From the NCBI GenBank assembly GCA_038373885.1, contig JAWZYV010010290.1, forward strand, positions 310,001-374,000: a stretch of DNA of 64,000 nt, given 5' to 3'. Shown piece by piece: positions 1-11,488 of this stretch; the first letter of the stretch is position 1, and every line of letters begins with the position of its first letter. Below the pieces are notes generated by a model, which did not search any database, had not been told where the DNA came from, and worked only from the letters and a program-made list of their open reading frames with translations. The position numbers and the translations under genes are program-made. This DNA is from Cheiracanthium punctorium. Taxonomy: Eukaryota > Arthropoda > Arachnida > Araneae > Cheiracanthiidae.

Positions 1-1250
1 AGTGTGACAACAGCGCTATTGACCCCTTGCACTGTTCCATCATTATGTAATTTATTGAAGCACTCTTTTAGAAAAATCTGATATAGATTTTTTTTCTTGT
101 CTACATTTAAGTTCATAAATGCAACGTTAGGGAATTTGAAAAGAATTTAAAAAGTCATCCTAAATTTTTAACTAGGCAGCAAATAGTTTCAACTGCATAC
201 AGAATATATTTTATGTATGTCAAGATAATTTTCTGCATATTTTGGTTTATTTGGAATACATAATTTATAAAGCTGAGCTGCATGGAAAATCCTGTGGGAG
301 ATTTTCCAAATACTAGCTAAACTTGATATTGAATTCAGATATAAATGCTGGGAAACAAGTATGCGTTCTAATGATAATTCTATGCTGTTGTGTGCAATGA
401 TGGGAACAAATAAGGTTAAATATGAATATTTTTACTATTATTCTTTTTTATGCTATTTACATGCTGTCTCTATGAAGCAAAAAAGAAAGATTGTATTTTT
501 CTCCCTTGAAAAAATTTGACATATACAGGGTATCCCAGAAACAACCCCCAAATGGCTTTTATTTGTTAAATATTGATCATAGGTGTATACAATGAAATTT
601 CTGAAGAATCCCCCCCCCCTTGGTGCCATAAAAATATGACTGTTATAACGAGGTGACTGGCCTTCAAAAGTCTTGTTTTCCAATATTCAGTTTTGGACAT
701 ATGGTTAATGTAATTTATGAAAGGAATGGTGCGGATGCAATATAAGCCTTATTTAACCATTAAAGTTAAATTATTATTAATATAATAATTTTAATGGATT
801 TTTAAAAAATTCTAATTTAAGTTAAATAAATAAAAAATTGTTTATAGTATTTAAAAGAACAAAAAGAAAAAACATTGAACTAAATAATAACTTAATCTTA
901 TGGAGATATTATTCGAAGTTCTTTCAATTATGTTAAGTTTTTTTGTGAATTTTCAAATGATTTAGTTCATTTACTCTGCCTGTTAATGTTTGGATTGGTA
1001 ATTGTGTTTAAAAATTGTAGACACCAAGTTTGAAACATATTGATTACTTAAAAAAGTGGACATTTTATGTTACACCTTTTTGTTAATGACTTGTATTAAA
1101 TGATAAGCTTCATAGAAAAAAAAATCTCATTCAGCATTGAGTCGCACTAAAAAATAAAAGTATTTTATGTTCGCTTGAACTTTGGAGGTTTAAATGAAGA
1201 ATGTCAATTGTATTAGTCAGTGAGAAGGCTTACAAGAGTAGCCCATCTTT
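1..1250. other. AT-rich non-coding stretch
   Basis: No gene, RNA or complete mobile element is recognisable here. The one notable piece is at about 526-620, where a sequence beginning CAGGGTATCCCAGAAAC resembles the start of the repeat at 61789. The short open frames read as translated AT-rich DNA. Confidence 0.5.
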
Positions 1251-1259
1251 TATGATTTG

Positions 1260-1450
1260 GGTGGGAGACAAGGGCGACTCCAGACTGAATTCTCGGAGGG
1301 GGCCATGGAACTTTTTGCATAGGTCTATAATTTGTTCAAAATGCAAATGGAAGGTATGAAACCCTGAAGTATGTCAATTTAAAGTTATGAAACAAAATTT
1401 CAAAGGGGGCCCGTGGCCCCCTTAGCCCCCTCACTGAAGCCACTCTTGGT
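1260..1450. repeat. G-run/C-run MITE-like repeat
   Basis: The segment starts near AAGGGCGACTCCAG with a G-run, has an AT-rich middle, and ends with C-runs and a decayed complement of the start (CTGAAGCCACTCTT). The same build of G-run, AT core, C-run and inverted ends recurs in the window, for example at 23337, 30784 and 47396. A decayed non-autonomous DNA element is the likely explanation, but no clear target-site duplication is visible. Confidence 0.4.
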
Positions 1451-1829
1451 GGGAGATGTCATTGGACTCTTGTGATAACTAACAACAGAACTGATGACCA
1501 CTTCTCAGTAGCAGCTTTGTGCAAAGGAAGACTTAGTTTATGTGATTTTTATTACCTTGATGGGAGCATTTGTACAGGGAGTCCATTCAGTAAAGTATTG
1601 CTTTTTTTCTAACAAAAAGGTGATGATTGCCAGAGTGACTGTTTCTGTAAATTGGAGGTGACCGTGACTGGTCTGTTGAGGGACTACTGTTCCGAGGTCC
1701 ACAGTAATGATAATACAATGGACTCGATTTTGTTTAATTGTAATATGGGCAGTATAAAGAGTTGACCATTAGTAGAGTCTCTACCGAGTTATAAATTGCA
1801 AGGTTACATAAAAAAAAGAAACAGAATTC

Positions 1830-2300
1830 TATAAAATGTATTGAAAATTTCCGGCTATTAAATTTGAATAAATACAAAATTTACATATTTATACAGCCCT
1901 CTTATAAAAAAAAAAAAAATCCAATTAGTAAAATGTGCCCTAATTATTGTGCGATTGTACAAAATTTCAACCTTTTATCATAAAAAGTCTGAGAGATGCC
2001 TAAATAAAGTTTGTCAAGGATTATACATGGATTTAAATGCAAACTTTTTTAAAGACAATTTTGTTTCCCCTAATCTCTGAATGTCCCTTAAAATGTAATC
2101 GTATAAAGCTTTTTTTTTTGCCCTTCAAGAAGCATTGAAAAGTGGTTTATGTCAGGAAATATTTATTTTCATATACCATACTTTTTAGTATAAAATTTTC
2201 ATATTTTGTACATCACTTCATAATTGTATTGGGCACATTGTACTAATTGAAAATTTTCATTTGTAGGGGTTCCGTATAAATATTTAAATTTTGTATGCTC
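1830..2300. repeat. Relic of the palindromic 10498-type MITE
   Basis: It contains blocks similar to the 735-bp palindromic element at 10498-11232 and to 61789-62180: a 'TTTATCATAAAAAGTCT' block, an A-run followed by a short AT-rich segment, and the 'GTACA..ATTTCA' context. The ends are not preserved. Assignment is by these shared blocks only. Confidence 0.45.
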
Positions 2301-2430
2301 AAATTTATTCAAAATTTTTTTTGTACATTTGAACTCTTTTATGGTCGCAGACGAAAATTTGTGGCAACAGTACTTGCAATTTATCTGTCTTAGAATAAAT
2401 TTTGAAAAAAAAAAAAGAAAATTTTTGTTG

Positions 2431-3366
2431 ATGCGAGAACATTATCGCGCTATGATTTTCTATGATTTTAAAGTGGAGTTAAATCAACAAGAATAGTTGC
2501 AACGTCTACAATTGGCATTTGGAAACGAAGCTCCACCTCGTTCTACTGTATTCAGATGGTTCTCAGAATTTCGTAGAGGTTGAAGTTTCTCTCCTGGATG
2601 AGGAACACATAAGGAGGAACTTAACTTTAAATCCGCAGCTATACATCAAATTATTCATGAAGAACTGCATACGAAAAAGTTAGTCGTTAGATCCTTCATA
2701 ATTTAACAGAACACCAAAAAGCGGAGTGTGTCAAAATCGGCAAAAAAACCCCCATAAAACTACTTAACGGTGGTGGAAACCGTCTTATTTCTAAAATCGT
2801 AACGGGTGATGAAATGTACATACTGTTCTTTTGACGTTCCAACACGTCAAGACAATAAAGTATGGTTCTTTGAAGATGACCCCCGACCAACAACGGTAAA
2901 AGACAACAAGCAATGAAAGGAAGTAATGTATGCTGTTTTCTTCAGAAGTACAGGATTGGTCAAAGCCATCAAGCTGAAGGGACAGAAGACAGTTACACCA
3001 AACTGATGCACCACCTAGTCTCTCCCAGAGATCTTCTAAGAAGTTAATGTAAGTTGCTTCATCATGAGAATGCTACTACAAGATTGACAGTGGAATTTCT
3101 TGAACAAAAACAGATCAAAGTGATAGAACTTCCACACTATTTCACCTGATTTTGCTATGCTCGACTTTTTGCTGTTTTTTGATGTATTTTTTAATTAAGG
3201 AAAATTTACGTGGTCGCCATTTTCACTCCGAAAATGAAATTGATGAGGCTGTAAAAACATATTTTGCATTGATTCCAAGTATTGGATGGTTTGAAGCTTT
3301 TAAAGTTTGAAAAATTCGCCTGCAAAAGTACGTTGATGTTGGAGGGGATTACTTTGAACACTCCTA
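2431..3366 (+). pseudogene. Decayed mariner transposase
   Basis: A mariner transposase can be read in pieces on the plus strand. The N-terminal helix-turn-helix part begins at the ATG at 2431 and includes FYDFK, then LAFGNEAPPRSTVFRWFSEF. The central part includes VTGDEMY, the usual position of the first catalytic Asp. The C-terminal end is IGWFEAF, then YVDVGGDYFEHS, ending at the TAA at 3364-3366. Intact mariner transposases are about 345 residues, and this span of about 310 codons is close to full length. In-frame stops occur near codons 22, 53 and 59, and several frameshifts follow, so it cannot encode an active enzyme. AGAGTGACCTTCGTATA, about 50 bp after the stop, looks like a decayed 3' terminal repeat. 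No matching 5' repeat was found. Family assignment is firm; subfamily is not resolved. Confidence 0.88.
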
Positions 3367-3497
3367 AAATTTTTGGTAAGTTTAACTTGTATCATTTAGC
3401 CGTATATCAAAAATTTCAGAGTGACCTTCGTATATGCCTATGATGAATATTTAAGGAATAAAATGTTTTTTAGTCTTTTGAGTAATGGCAAGCTTAC

Positions 3498-3670
3498 ATT
3501 AGGGGCATTTCTGCCTATGGGTGGGGGTGAGTCCTTGGTTGGAGGACGATTTAAGGGATTTTAACGTGCATTTATGTTGCATCCAGAGAAAACCGAACGA
3601 AATTCCAGACCATTAGATATTCAACCGCGCGGTAGTCCCGAACGCGGGACTTTCACACTTCAGCTGTGTA
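3498..3670 (-). repeat. tRNA-derived SINE (family A), minus strand
   Basis: Read on the minus strand it carries the family A landmarks: a 'GAAGTGTGAAAGTCCCGCG' head, then CCGCGCGGTT, a TCTAATGGTCTGGAATTTCG block, TTTTCTCTGGATG and the CCTCC..CATAGGCAGAAAT tail. Other copies in this window are at 22455, 29361, 30216, 48055 and 53871. The A-box part is degraded. Confidence 0.7.
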
Positions 3671-3869
3671 TATATACAAGGGAGGGTGATATCAAAGGAA
3701 GGTGAACTGGGCATCAAAATTAAAGGATAACGATAAAAATATGTCCACTAAGTTAATGCTGCAATTAGTAGCAGTACGCGAAACACACAATGGCCAATTT
3801 TCACGTAAACTATTCGGAATTATGATATCTGTGGATCTTTGATATATTATATAGCTTTGCTTTGAGGCC

Positions 3870-4110
3870 CCGCAAAAATACTCTTAAGTAAAAATCGCCA
3901 AATTTGCGGATTCGCGATTTTGGCATAGTGGTAGCAATATGTTAATAAGGATTACAAAATAAAGCTCTTTTTTAAAAAATAGTGTATGTAGCATTTATAT
4001 TTATTCTAAAAGATCATTGAAAGGAATTCCAATACATTATGGTCTGTAGCAGTTTAGACGCATTCATCCATTTAAAGCACAATGTAAGTATATAAATAGT
4101 TATAGGAGCT
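3870..4110. repeat. Relic of the 12-15 kb tandem element
   Basis: CCAATACATTATGGTC, then GCATTCATCCATTT and AAGCACAAT (about 4029-4083), match the corresponding stretch at 12788-12850. AATCGCCAAATTTGCGG at about 3893 matches the 'cgccaaatttggcg' part of that element. It is a dispersed, decayed copy. Confidence 0.5.
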
Positions 4111-4291
4111 TGCTTTTCATTTAAAGGATGGAAATAACATTTAAAGTTCTTTGACTGGGTCTCCCAAAATTACTAACAGTGATGTACAGGTTCTGTGAGG
4201 TTATCTCCAAGAAAAAACATCGAGTTCGACGGCAGTACGTTGCCAAATTTGGCGCAAAAAAGATTGTTGTTGTTGGAAAGTGTTTTATAAC

Positions 4292-4314
4292 CGATGCGTT
4301 TGGCATCGTTTATC
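4292..4314. repeat. Short hairpin motif shared with 41620-41642
   Basis: GATGCGTTTGGCATC (4293-4307) is a 5-bp stem around GTTTG, followed by a TTTATCT tail. The same 23-bp string with one difference occurs at 41620-41642. Function unknown; it could be the terminus of a small repeat. Confidence 0.35.
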
Positions 4315-4618
4315 TTTTTGTATGATTTAAAAGAAATTCTTAACAGGTTGTTACTTTTTCCGTGTTCATGCAAAAATTAATAACAAATAAATACTGAAAT
4401 ACGCTCTTTCCTGTGCATTTTTTATGATTATAGTGCGTTTAAAGGTACATTAATTTGTAAAAGAATTTTTGATCTGTGTTATAAATAGCTTGAAGTAATT
4501 TTTTAGCTTCTTAGAAATATTTATTATAGTATTTGCAATATTTGATTGAATTTTCATTAAAAAAATCATATATTTAATTTTTATAGAAATGTACATCTGA
4601 ATCTTTCTGAAAGAAATA

Positions 4619-5025
4619 CAGGGTGTCCGAAAAGTCCTTGACACATTTCAAAAATTCACAGAAAAGCAACAAATTGTTGTATAAATATACGGTTCACGCA
4701 GTAATGTTTCACAGAATCAAGAATTTATTTTTCCATCTTAAGACAATTTACTTCCAAAATGTGTTCATAGATATCACTGCACCCATTGGCGGATCCAGAG
4801 GGGGGGGGCACGTGCAGCCCCCCCCCCCAGACGAATGAAGTTTACACTATAGAAGATTGACTTATTTTGTAAATTCAAGTCATTCTATAAGAAAATGTGA
4901 CAAAAATTGTCTTGTGCCCCCTCCGTGAGCTTGTGAAGTATTATTGTGCAAACTGCATACTCACACGACAATTTGTTGCTTTTCTATGAATTTTTAAATG
5001 TGTCAAAGATTTTTCAGACACCCTG
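4619..5025. mobile_element. 407-bp MITE with ~60-bp TIRs and a nested insertion
   Basis: The first ~60 bp (CAGGGTGTCCGAAAAGTC, followed by the segment with GAAAAGCAACAAATTGT) are repeated in inverted orientation at 4968-5025. Both ends are flanked by AATA. The middle (about 4776-4945) is a G-run/C-run block starting near TTGGCGGATCCAG, resembling the hAT-type MITEs at 30784 and 45555, so it is probably a nested insertion. There is no transposase. CAGGGTGTCC ends are common in Tc1/mariner-like elements, and a 4-bp duplication would instead fit another superfamily; the call is left open. Confidence 0.8.
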
Positions 5026-5351
5026 AATATTTACACTGTGAAAACGAGGCAGTTAGAAATAAGCAATATCTACTCATTACTGACTACTTTGTCATCTTCT
5101 AATAACTTCGAATGCCTTAACTCTTAACTTTAAAAAACTCATGTATTCAATTTTTGGAATTTTAATTTTTATTTGAGCACTTCACGTACTCGTTTATGAC
5201 GCAAAATTACGAGTACATTAAAGTACTCAGTTTTAAGTAGATTTTTCAACAGTGTATATATACATACGTAAAAACATTTATTAATGAATATTCAAGTTAG
5301 ATATGAAACTTAACAAAATTTATACAAAAATTGTCCCCATAAACACGTATA

Positions 5352-7990
5352 CGGTCAAACCTCGTTTGTAAGTCCCATGGATCGGGGCCTTCGCTATTAG
5401 TAACGGGCCTGCGCGTGTATTTCGGCGAGTCATCCAAAGAGGCCTACGGATGCTCGCGTCTTCCCGTATACATCAAGCAATTTTTAAGCTTTCCGATGCT
5501 TTGAAACGTTATTAAATGTAGTTTTAAGTAGTGATTGTGTTACTAATTCAAGTACGAACTCATTAACAGTTTCTTTACTCTGATACACGCGGACATTAAA
5601 GTAAATAGATGCATGTAATTTGAAGGAAAAACAAAGTAGTGCTCACTCTCATGATTCATTATTTTAGCTTGAATTTTAATATACATGAAAAAATTAAGCT
5701 GACTTTTAGTATACATTAAAGTAAACGAATACACAAATGATACAGACATTTTTATGTATTTCTTTATACTGAATGTTTAAGTTTCACATTTTCAAAGCAG
5801 TTACAACCATTATTACTTTTAAAATAAATTTAACTAGTAGTTATTAAATTTTCATTTGTTAAATATTGTTCGGTTAATATATTAACAAAATATATGACGA
5901 GGAGCTGAAATAGAATTTAAAATATTTGATATTTACAATTCACGTATACAAAATTTAAGTACTGATATACTATTTAATTTTTAATCTTTTGTAAGGCGTA
6001 GGTATCAGAAGAATGTTTGCTATAATTATAAGTACAACCTGTGCACTGCAAGTCCTTGGTATTTGCATGAAAAATAATGTAAATTAATTTAACGAGAAAC
6101 ATTTAGAATGAATTACAAAATAAAGGGTGTTCCATAAATTGTAGTACGAACTTAAAGGGGGGATAATATATCAAAAGGATTAAGAATAACGTAACAGTGT
6201 ATGATAAAACACGTTTGTTAACTGTTTTTATTTTGGTTAGTTCAAATGAGTTTATTTATCGAAAATTTTACCATTCGAAATGAAAATGATTTATAATTTT
6301 CAGTGTTAGTTCCATATACTTTTTCTTCTCCAAAGAAAAATTATAAATTTTAGAAAACCATACTGGGAAATACCACTAATATTCCAACACCTTTTTTTTA
6401 AGTTATTATTAACTGGCGATTGAAAACAAATGTTTTCGTCCCTGCATTGCTGCATATTAGGGTTATAGCTTTAAAAAAAGAAAAAAAAACCTGCTCCACG
6501 GACTTTGAATACAAATTAAGATAAACTAACAGCTCTAGGACTTGAAAAATTTCAAGATCCCTTTTCACAAGTTGCGCTAAACACTGTAGTAAACTAAAAA
6601 CAAACGATCTCTGAATTAATTACTTTTTATTATAGCCATTATCTAAATGGAACTTTGAGTTTGAGTATGATGAACGCTTATACAAAATATTAACTTCAAT
6701 TTAAGTTTCTACATAAACATGTGCAAAAATTAATAACATATTTTACAGTACTTCTGCACTGAAACCAATATCACACATTTAATTGCATTTATAATAAATG
6801 ATAAATGACATTTTCGACTCAAAGATTTAAACAGATAAGAATGTCTAACTAGTATTACAACGCACGCTTATTTACTAGAATAATAAACTACCCAAGTTAA
6901 ACGATTTCAGACTAAAATGATTTATAAATAACACATGAATATTAATTCACAAAACATACTTTATATCCTATAAATTTGTAGAATTTCTAAATACAAGTGT
7001 ACACTTACCTTTACATTCAGAACTTAAAGTTCGAATTCTATGATTGAATTCGTTGATTTATTTCCATAAAAAAAGCGCAATCTTCAAAAAATTATTACCT
7101 ACATCTAAAACACCTTGTCATTAAATCATTGTGACAAAACTATAACAAAATTGTTTTTTAATTATAAAATAAATTAACGTTTATAATCCCAAATCGCATA
7201 CAATCGAACAGCGCAAATGCAAATATTAGGCCTCAATGTTTCACTCATTTCTTCCGATGGCAACGAAGAAGCAGGCCCGGTTGCTAATAACGACGGCCCC
7301 GCATGGATAAGACATAACTCCGTATGTCGCGTCATCTTTCAGAAGTCCCGGCCTTTTTAACTCTTTAACGCGCAGTGTTCCCGTTCTGGGAACACCAAAC
7401 AGTGACGTTTTGACTGTTGCCAGTCACGAAGAACAGATTTGATTTCTATAAAAATAGTTGTGGGTGACATAGCTCCACGAGAATCCTTTACTTTTTGTTT
7501 TTAACAGCACTGACATCTGCTGAAAAATGGAAGAATGCGAGAACAGCTGGACAGATTGCCCAATGCTGGAAAAAGGGCAGCCGTTGCCATCGCTCGACTT
7601 AACTACAGCAAGATGGCGGACGATCGAAACGTTCATCGCGTGCCACAGATCTAGAGACCCTTTTTTGACGACAGCTGGCAGCTACGTCGAAAAAGGGACT
7701 CTAGATCTGTGGCACGCGATGAACGTTTCGATCGTCCGCCATCTTGCTGGTAGTTAAGTCGAGCGATGGCAACGGCTGCCCTTTTTTCAGCATTGGAAAA
7801 GGGTTGCGCCTCAAAGGGTTAATACGTATTTTCATATATTGTATTCCGCTTATTGCGTCGCCATTTTTCCAACCATTCCGCTTAAAACTTCACTTTTAAG
7901 AGTGAAATATACAACTCATTTCTTTGCCAAGATTATCTATAAATCAATTTTAAGTGGTCCCGAGAGTGATGTAGTAACGAGGTTTGACTG
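5352..7990. mobile_element. Pogo/Tigger-like TIR element, non-autonomous, interrupted
   Basis: The ends are CGGTCAAACCTCGTTT and AACGAGGTTTGACTG, inverted copies flanked by TA on both sides (5350-5351 and 7991-7992). CAGTCAAACCTCG-type ends with TA duplication are typical of pogo/Tigger elements (family knowledge). A second inverted block, around CGGGGCCTTCGCTATTAG (5384-5401) and its partner near 7275-7300, extends the match. The interior is AT-rich with no readable transposase. A palindromic piggyBac-like MITE (7361-7818) sits near the right end. Confidence 0.72.
7361..7818. mobile_element. 458-bp palindromic piggyBac-like MITE
   Basis: TTAA flanks both sides (7357-7360 and 7819-7822). The inner ends are CTCTTTAACGCGCA and TGCGCCTCAAAGGG, inverted to each other. 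The centre is a near-perfect foldback: about 105 bp from 7559 repeat in inverted order to 7795, around a ~25-bp spacer near 7664-7690. Sequences such as CCGTTGCCATCGCTCGACTT occur in both arms. TTAA targets and CCCTTT-type ends are typical of piggyBac. Decayed relatives lie at 45179 and 45539. There is no coding sequence; the open frames on both strands are products of the palindrome. Confidence 0.82.
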
Positions 7991-8206
7991 TATTATGATG
8001 AATTTTTAATCAGATAGGTGTATGAACATTTAAAGAGGGTGGTTTTTCACATTATATGCTCAAAAGATTTCATGTGCTTTCCTTTTAGGGAGGAGGGGGG
8101 TGGCAGTGTACCCCCTTAACATTTCATGAATCTCGCTGAAATTATATGAATTTGACAGTGACATTTCTTTAGTTAAACTGAAAATTCCACTGAGCATCAT
8201 TTAATA

Positions 8207-8300
8207 CTTCCTTGAACGAAGTAAAGGACTAGATGCTGGCTGGAAAAATCGATTTCGATTATTTCTAAATTTACTTCGACTTGCTTCTGCTTGGCGTCTC
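8207..8300. repeat. Terminal fragment related to the 11888 element
   Basis: ACTTCCTTGAACGAAGTAAAGGA, followed by AAAATCGATTTCGATTA and CTCTAAATTT-like sequence, matches the first ~100 bp of the element starting at 11888 with many substitutions. No opposite end is seen. Confidence 0.5.
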
Positions 8301-8711
8301 ACAACAGAAACTCAATGGGAAAACCCTTGAAATGACACCCATAGCTTCTCTTTCTGAGTAATCTTTTATTGTGGGAGTTTTAATGATTTTTTTTTTTTTT
8401 TTTTGTAAAAAAGGAGTATTTGGCACTGTTACACATGATTCTCCAGAAAGGAGATGTTCCTTTTTACAAGCTTTTCTTACATAGGTTGCCCGAGAATTTT
8501 TGGACGCTTTGTAAAATTAAATTAAAAAAAAAAAAAACTTGGAGTACGAACTGTGGGTATTTGAATAATGCCTGACTAACAAAAATGCTAGTTTTTCTAT
8601 AATTTTGTAACAAAAATATGATAAATAGGGCTAAATGTCAAGGATTTCGGCAAGCGCGTCAGATGAGCGCAGTAAACATGGCAACTGTGGCAAAGGTTTG
8701 GCAATGTGATT

Positions 8712-9040
8712 TTTCAACAGGATGGCGCACCTCCATATTGGTCAACGTCTGAGCGCAATCACCTCAATCAACATTTCGCAAACAGATGAATTGGTCGAGT
8801 TGGTCCGATTCAGTGGCCTTCTCGATCGCCAGATTTAACCCCCTTGGATATTTTCCTGAGGGGTTACGTCAAAGATATTGTTCACAGGACTGCGTGTTCT
8901 AATGTACAGGAACTCAATCAGCGAATCGCAGCTGCTATTCATTCCATAACTTCTCAGATGCTTTCAAATACTCGGAATGAAATCGAATACCGTTTAGATG
9001 TATACGAGCCACGAAAGGATCTTCTACTGAAATCTATTAA
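8712..9040 (+). pseudogene. C-terminal part of a Tc1/mariner-type DDE transposase
   Basis: One frame runs from 8712 with FQQDGAPPYW, then the conserved WPSRSPDLTPLDIF segment, then GYVKDIVHRT, QELNQRIAAAI and EIEYRLDV. These are the landmarks of the last third of the arthropod mariner-related DDE family, in which the Asp of SPDLTPLD is the third catalytic position. A TGA at 8787-8789 interrupts the frame where relatives read NRW-I-G, so a single W-to-stop change explains it. The rest stays open and runs past the homology into vector-like tail codons until the TGA at 9222-9224. The N-terminal DNA-binding half and the first two catalytic residues are absent. It is a dead, truncated copy, with the frame unusually well preserved. 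Confidence 0.85.
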
Positions 9041-9095
9041 TTTTGAAATGCATGCAATTAGTCAGCAATTACATTTTAATTCTACTGTGTTTAGA

Positions 9096-9122
9096 TTTTG
9101 TTTGTTTGTTTGTTTGTTTGTT
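9096..9122. repeat. (TTTG)n microsatellite
   Basis: About six perfect TTTG units lie at the inner edge of the right end of the 8484-9153 element. Confidence 0.9.
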
Positions 9123-9229
9123 GAAGTGTTTTGCACTTTTCTCGGGCACCGTGTACTTGCTCTGTCTTTGGAGTCGTGGTGTCAGTCAGAGACAAGCTTT
9201 CCAAGTTTGGAAATAGACTGCTGAGTAGC

Positions 9230-10497
9230 CATCTAACAACAAATTTAAAATCATAAAAGTTTGAAAATTTTGGAATTAAAGAATGAAAGGGGGGGGGATT
9301 CTAGTTTAGGGTACGAGTTTGGGGGAAACCCTGTTTGCAGTTAAATCAGTAGTTTTCGAGATATTTAAAAAGTTTGGAAATTTAGCCTTGTCACTCAAAC
9401 GACTTTCCGCGTCCGTTCATTGGATGGGCTTCAAATCAAGGAAATCGACGACTGTTATTGAGCTAAAAAACTAAAATTATGAAAGTCCACGGACGTGTAT
9501 AAGGGGAGAGGGGGAGGCTAGGCGGTCGTCTAGACACTACCCTTAATCTACGCACAAACGCTAATTAGCGGGATACCCACGTTTTCAATCCACCGTTCAA
9601 AATAGTATATGGTAGAAAATATTTAAATTTTCGATAAATTTTGAAAACTTTATATTAAAATTGTAAAAATATGTTAATTTTGTAAATTCTATAATTCGGT
9701 ACCTCACAAACAAAATTTACTATGAGGAATTTTTAAATTATTGAAAATTTTTAGTTATTGAAAATTTTTATAAGATAAAACTCGGCTGTTCGAGCCTCGT
9801 CAGGGGGAGATCCCCCTAAACCCCCCTAAGTTTTTAGTTTCATTATTGCCATATTAAAACGATATTATTGACTTTGTCATTTTATCTCTCATCTTTCGCG
9901 TATTTCGCCTGGTAACCCTACGTTGAAATTTTAATGAGTGTAACCTATTTATAGAAAAATACATGGGATGCATATTCTACAGCTTACGAAATAGTGTAAC
10001 AATAGATTAAAGCTGTTGTGAACTAATAGTATTTAAATATATGTAAAAAAAATACATGTGAAGCACATTCTACAGCTTACGAAATATTGTAAGAATAGAT
10101 TAAAGCTGTTGTGAACTAATAGTACTTAAATACATGTAAAATTATGTCGCATACTTTTATGTCGCATTTTGGGACACATTTTTCAATAAAGAGTGTTGAG
10201 AGGTAAAATGACATAGTCATTAATATTTACAGTAAAATTTACTGTCAATCAAATTTTATAGTAAGAATGGATCCCCTCTCTTCCCCCATATCTGGACACC
10301 TCCCATGAGAAATCTATAGCTATGCACGTGTAATTAAATGTTTTGAAATTAAAGGATTAAAAGGGCGGAATTCCATTTTAGGATAAATAATTGAGTTTAG
10401 GGGAAGTCCGATTTTACTGAAAAATTAATAGTTTTCGAGATGATTAAGAATTTTGAAAATTTATCCGTAGCAACCAAACTACAAATTTAAAACTATA
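9230..10497. repeat. AT-rich repeats with a 93-bp tandem duplication
   Basis: There is no gene. Units 9958-10050 and 10051-10143 are near-identical 93-bp direct copies (ATACATG, then TTCTACAGCTTACGAAAT, then AAAGCTGTTGTGAACTAATA). Around them, 9270-9390 and 10335-10470 share a decayed direct match (GGATTC/GGAATTC, AGTTTTCGAGAT). TTTGTCATTTTATCTCTC near 9885 reappears inverted near 10200. It looks like rearranged remnants of one repeat family, not resolved further. Confidence 0.6.
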
Positions 10498-11232
10498 CAG
10501 GGTGTCCCAAAAAAGTGGTAACACGCTTTAATTCTTTATCTAGTAGAAATAGGTGGGATATGTAAATCGAAAAAATGTTCAGAATAAGGTTGGAAATTAG
10601 ACTCCATTAAGAAATAAATCCTCTAATTAATTTTCAAAATTTACGCTTTTTAAATTTCTATATACATACCTCGTACAAAAAGATTCCCAATTACTAATAC
10701 TCGCCCCCATACACTCATGAGGTGATGCTGAAATTTCAGCCTTTCATCATAAAAAGTCTCAAGGATATGAAGATAGATATTTGCTGACTATAATTTTCAA
10801 TGGCTCTCGAAGGGGAAAAAAAAAAAAAAAATCACATCGTACGATTGCATTTCGGGGATCGTGCAGAAATTACGAAAGAAAATCATTTCTTGCACTCTAG
10901 CTTAAACTTTCATATTCAAATTTATGTATAGCCCTTGACAATCTTTTAAAAAATATTTTTAAGAGGCTTTTATGATGAAAGGCTGAAATTTTGTACATTA
11001 CCACATGAGAAATGATCCCCATTTTACGAAATGGGATTTTTTTTGTACGGGGTTGTACACAGATTTCAAAAGTGTAACTTTTTGAAAATTAACGAGATTA
11101 ATTTTTTCTTAGTGTAGTCTTTTTCCTACCTCATTTTGAACATTTTTTTTTTTTTTTTTCCCATTTTACATTGCCCACTTATCTGTAATAGATAAAGAAT
11201 TAAAGTGTGTTACCACTTTTTGGGACACCCTG
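10498..11232. mobile_element. 735-bp palindromic MITE with CAGGGTGTCC ends
   Basis: TA flanks both sides (10496-10497 and 11233-11234). The ends CAGGGTGTCCCAAAAAAGTG and CACTTTTTGGGACACCCTG are inverted copies and continue through a TAATTCTTTATCT block. The inner arms also pair: GAAATTTCAGCCTTTCATC near 10731 mates with GATGAAAGGCTGAAATTT near 10975. The whole element is therefore a long foldback with arms of several hundred bases. TA target and end sequence fit a Tc1/mariner-type MITE. Related copies are at 1830, 53827 and 61789. Confidence 0.85.
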
Positions 11233-11488
11233 TACATTTAAAAAAGCTTGTAATTATTTGAAAAAAAAAATTTAGTACATTTCTTGTCACTTGGTTTAGG
11301 ATCAGAATAAAAGATTTTGAAGTTTTTATTTCTGCCGATACTAATACTCTACACATCTTAGTGCCACTGCAGCTACAGCTTTGTTTTTTCCGGGAAGCTT
11401 TGGTGACCACAGTGCCCTTCTTGTCCTTTTGATAAAATGAATGACGCCTTTTGCCTAACCCACAGATTTAAAAAAAAATGTGCACTTT

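Larger units (their letters stand above)
8484..9153 (+). mobile_element. Internally deleted Tc1/mariner-type element
   Basis: The ends GGTTGCCCGAGAATTTT and TTTTCTCGGGCACCGTG are inverted copies and are flanked by TA. The interior keeps only the C-terminal part of a transposase (8712-9040), so the element is an internal deletion derivative of a longer autonomous parent. A (TTTG)n run sits at 9096-9122, just inside the right end. Confidence 0.72.

Noticed and set aside
7424..7757. Matching open frames on both strands with shared peptide
   Set aside because: They share sequence because they lie on the two arms of one palindromic MITE.
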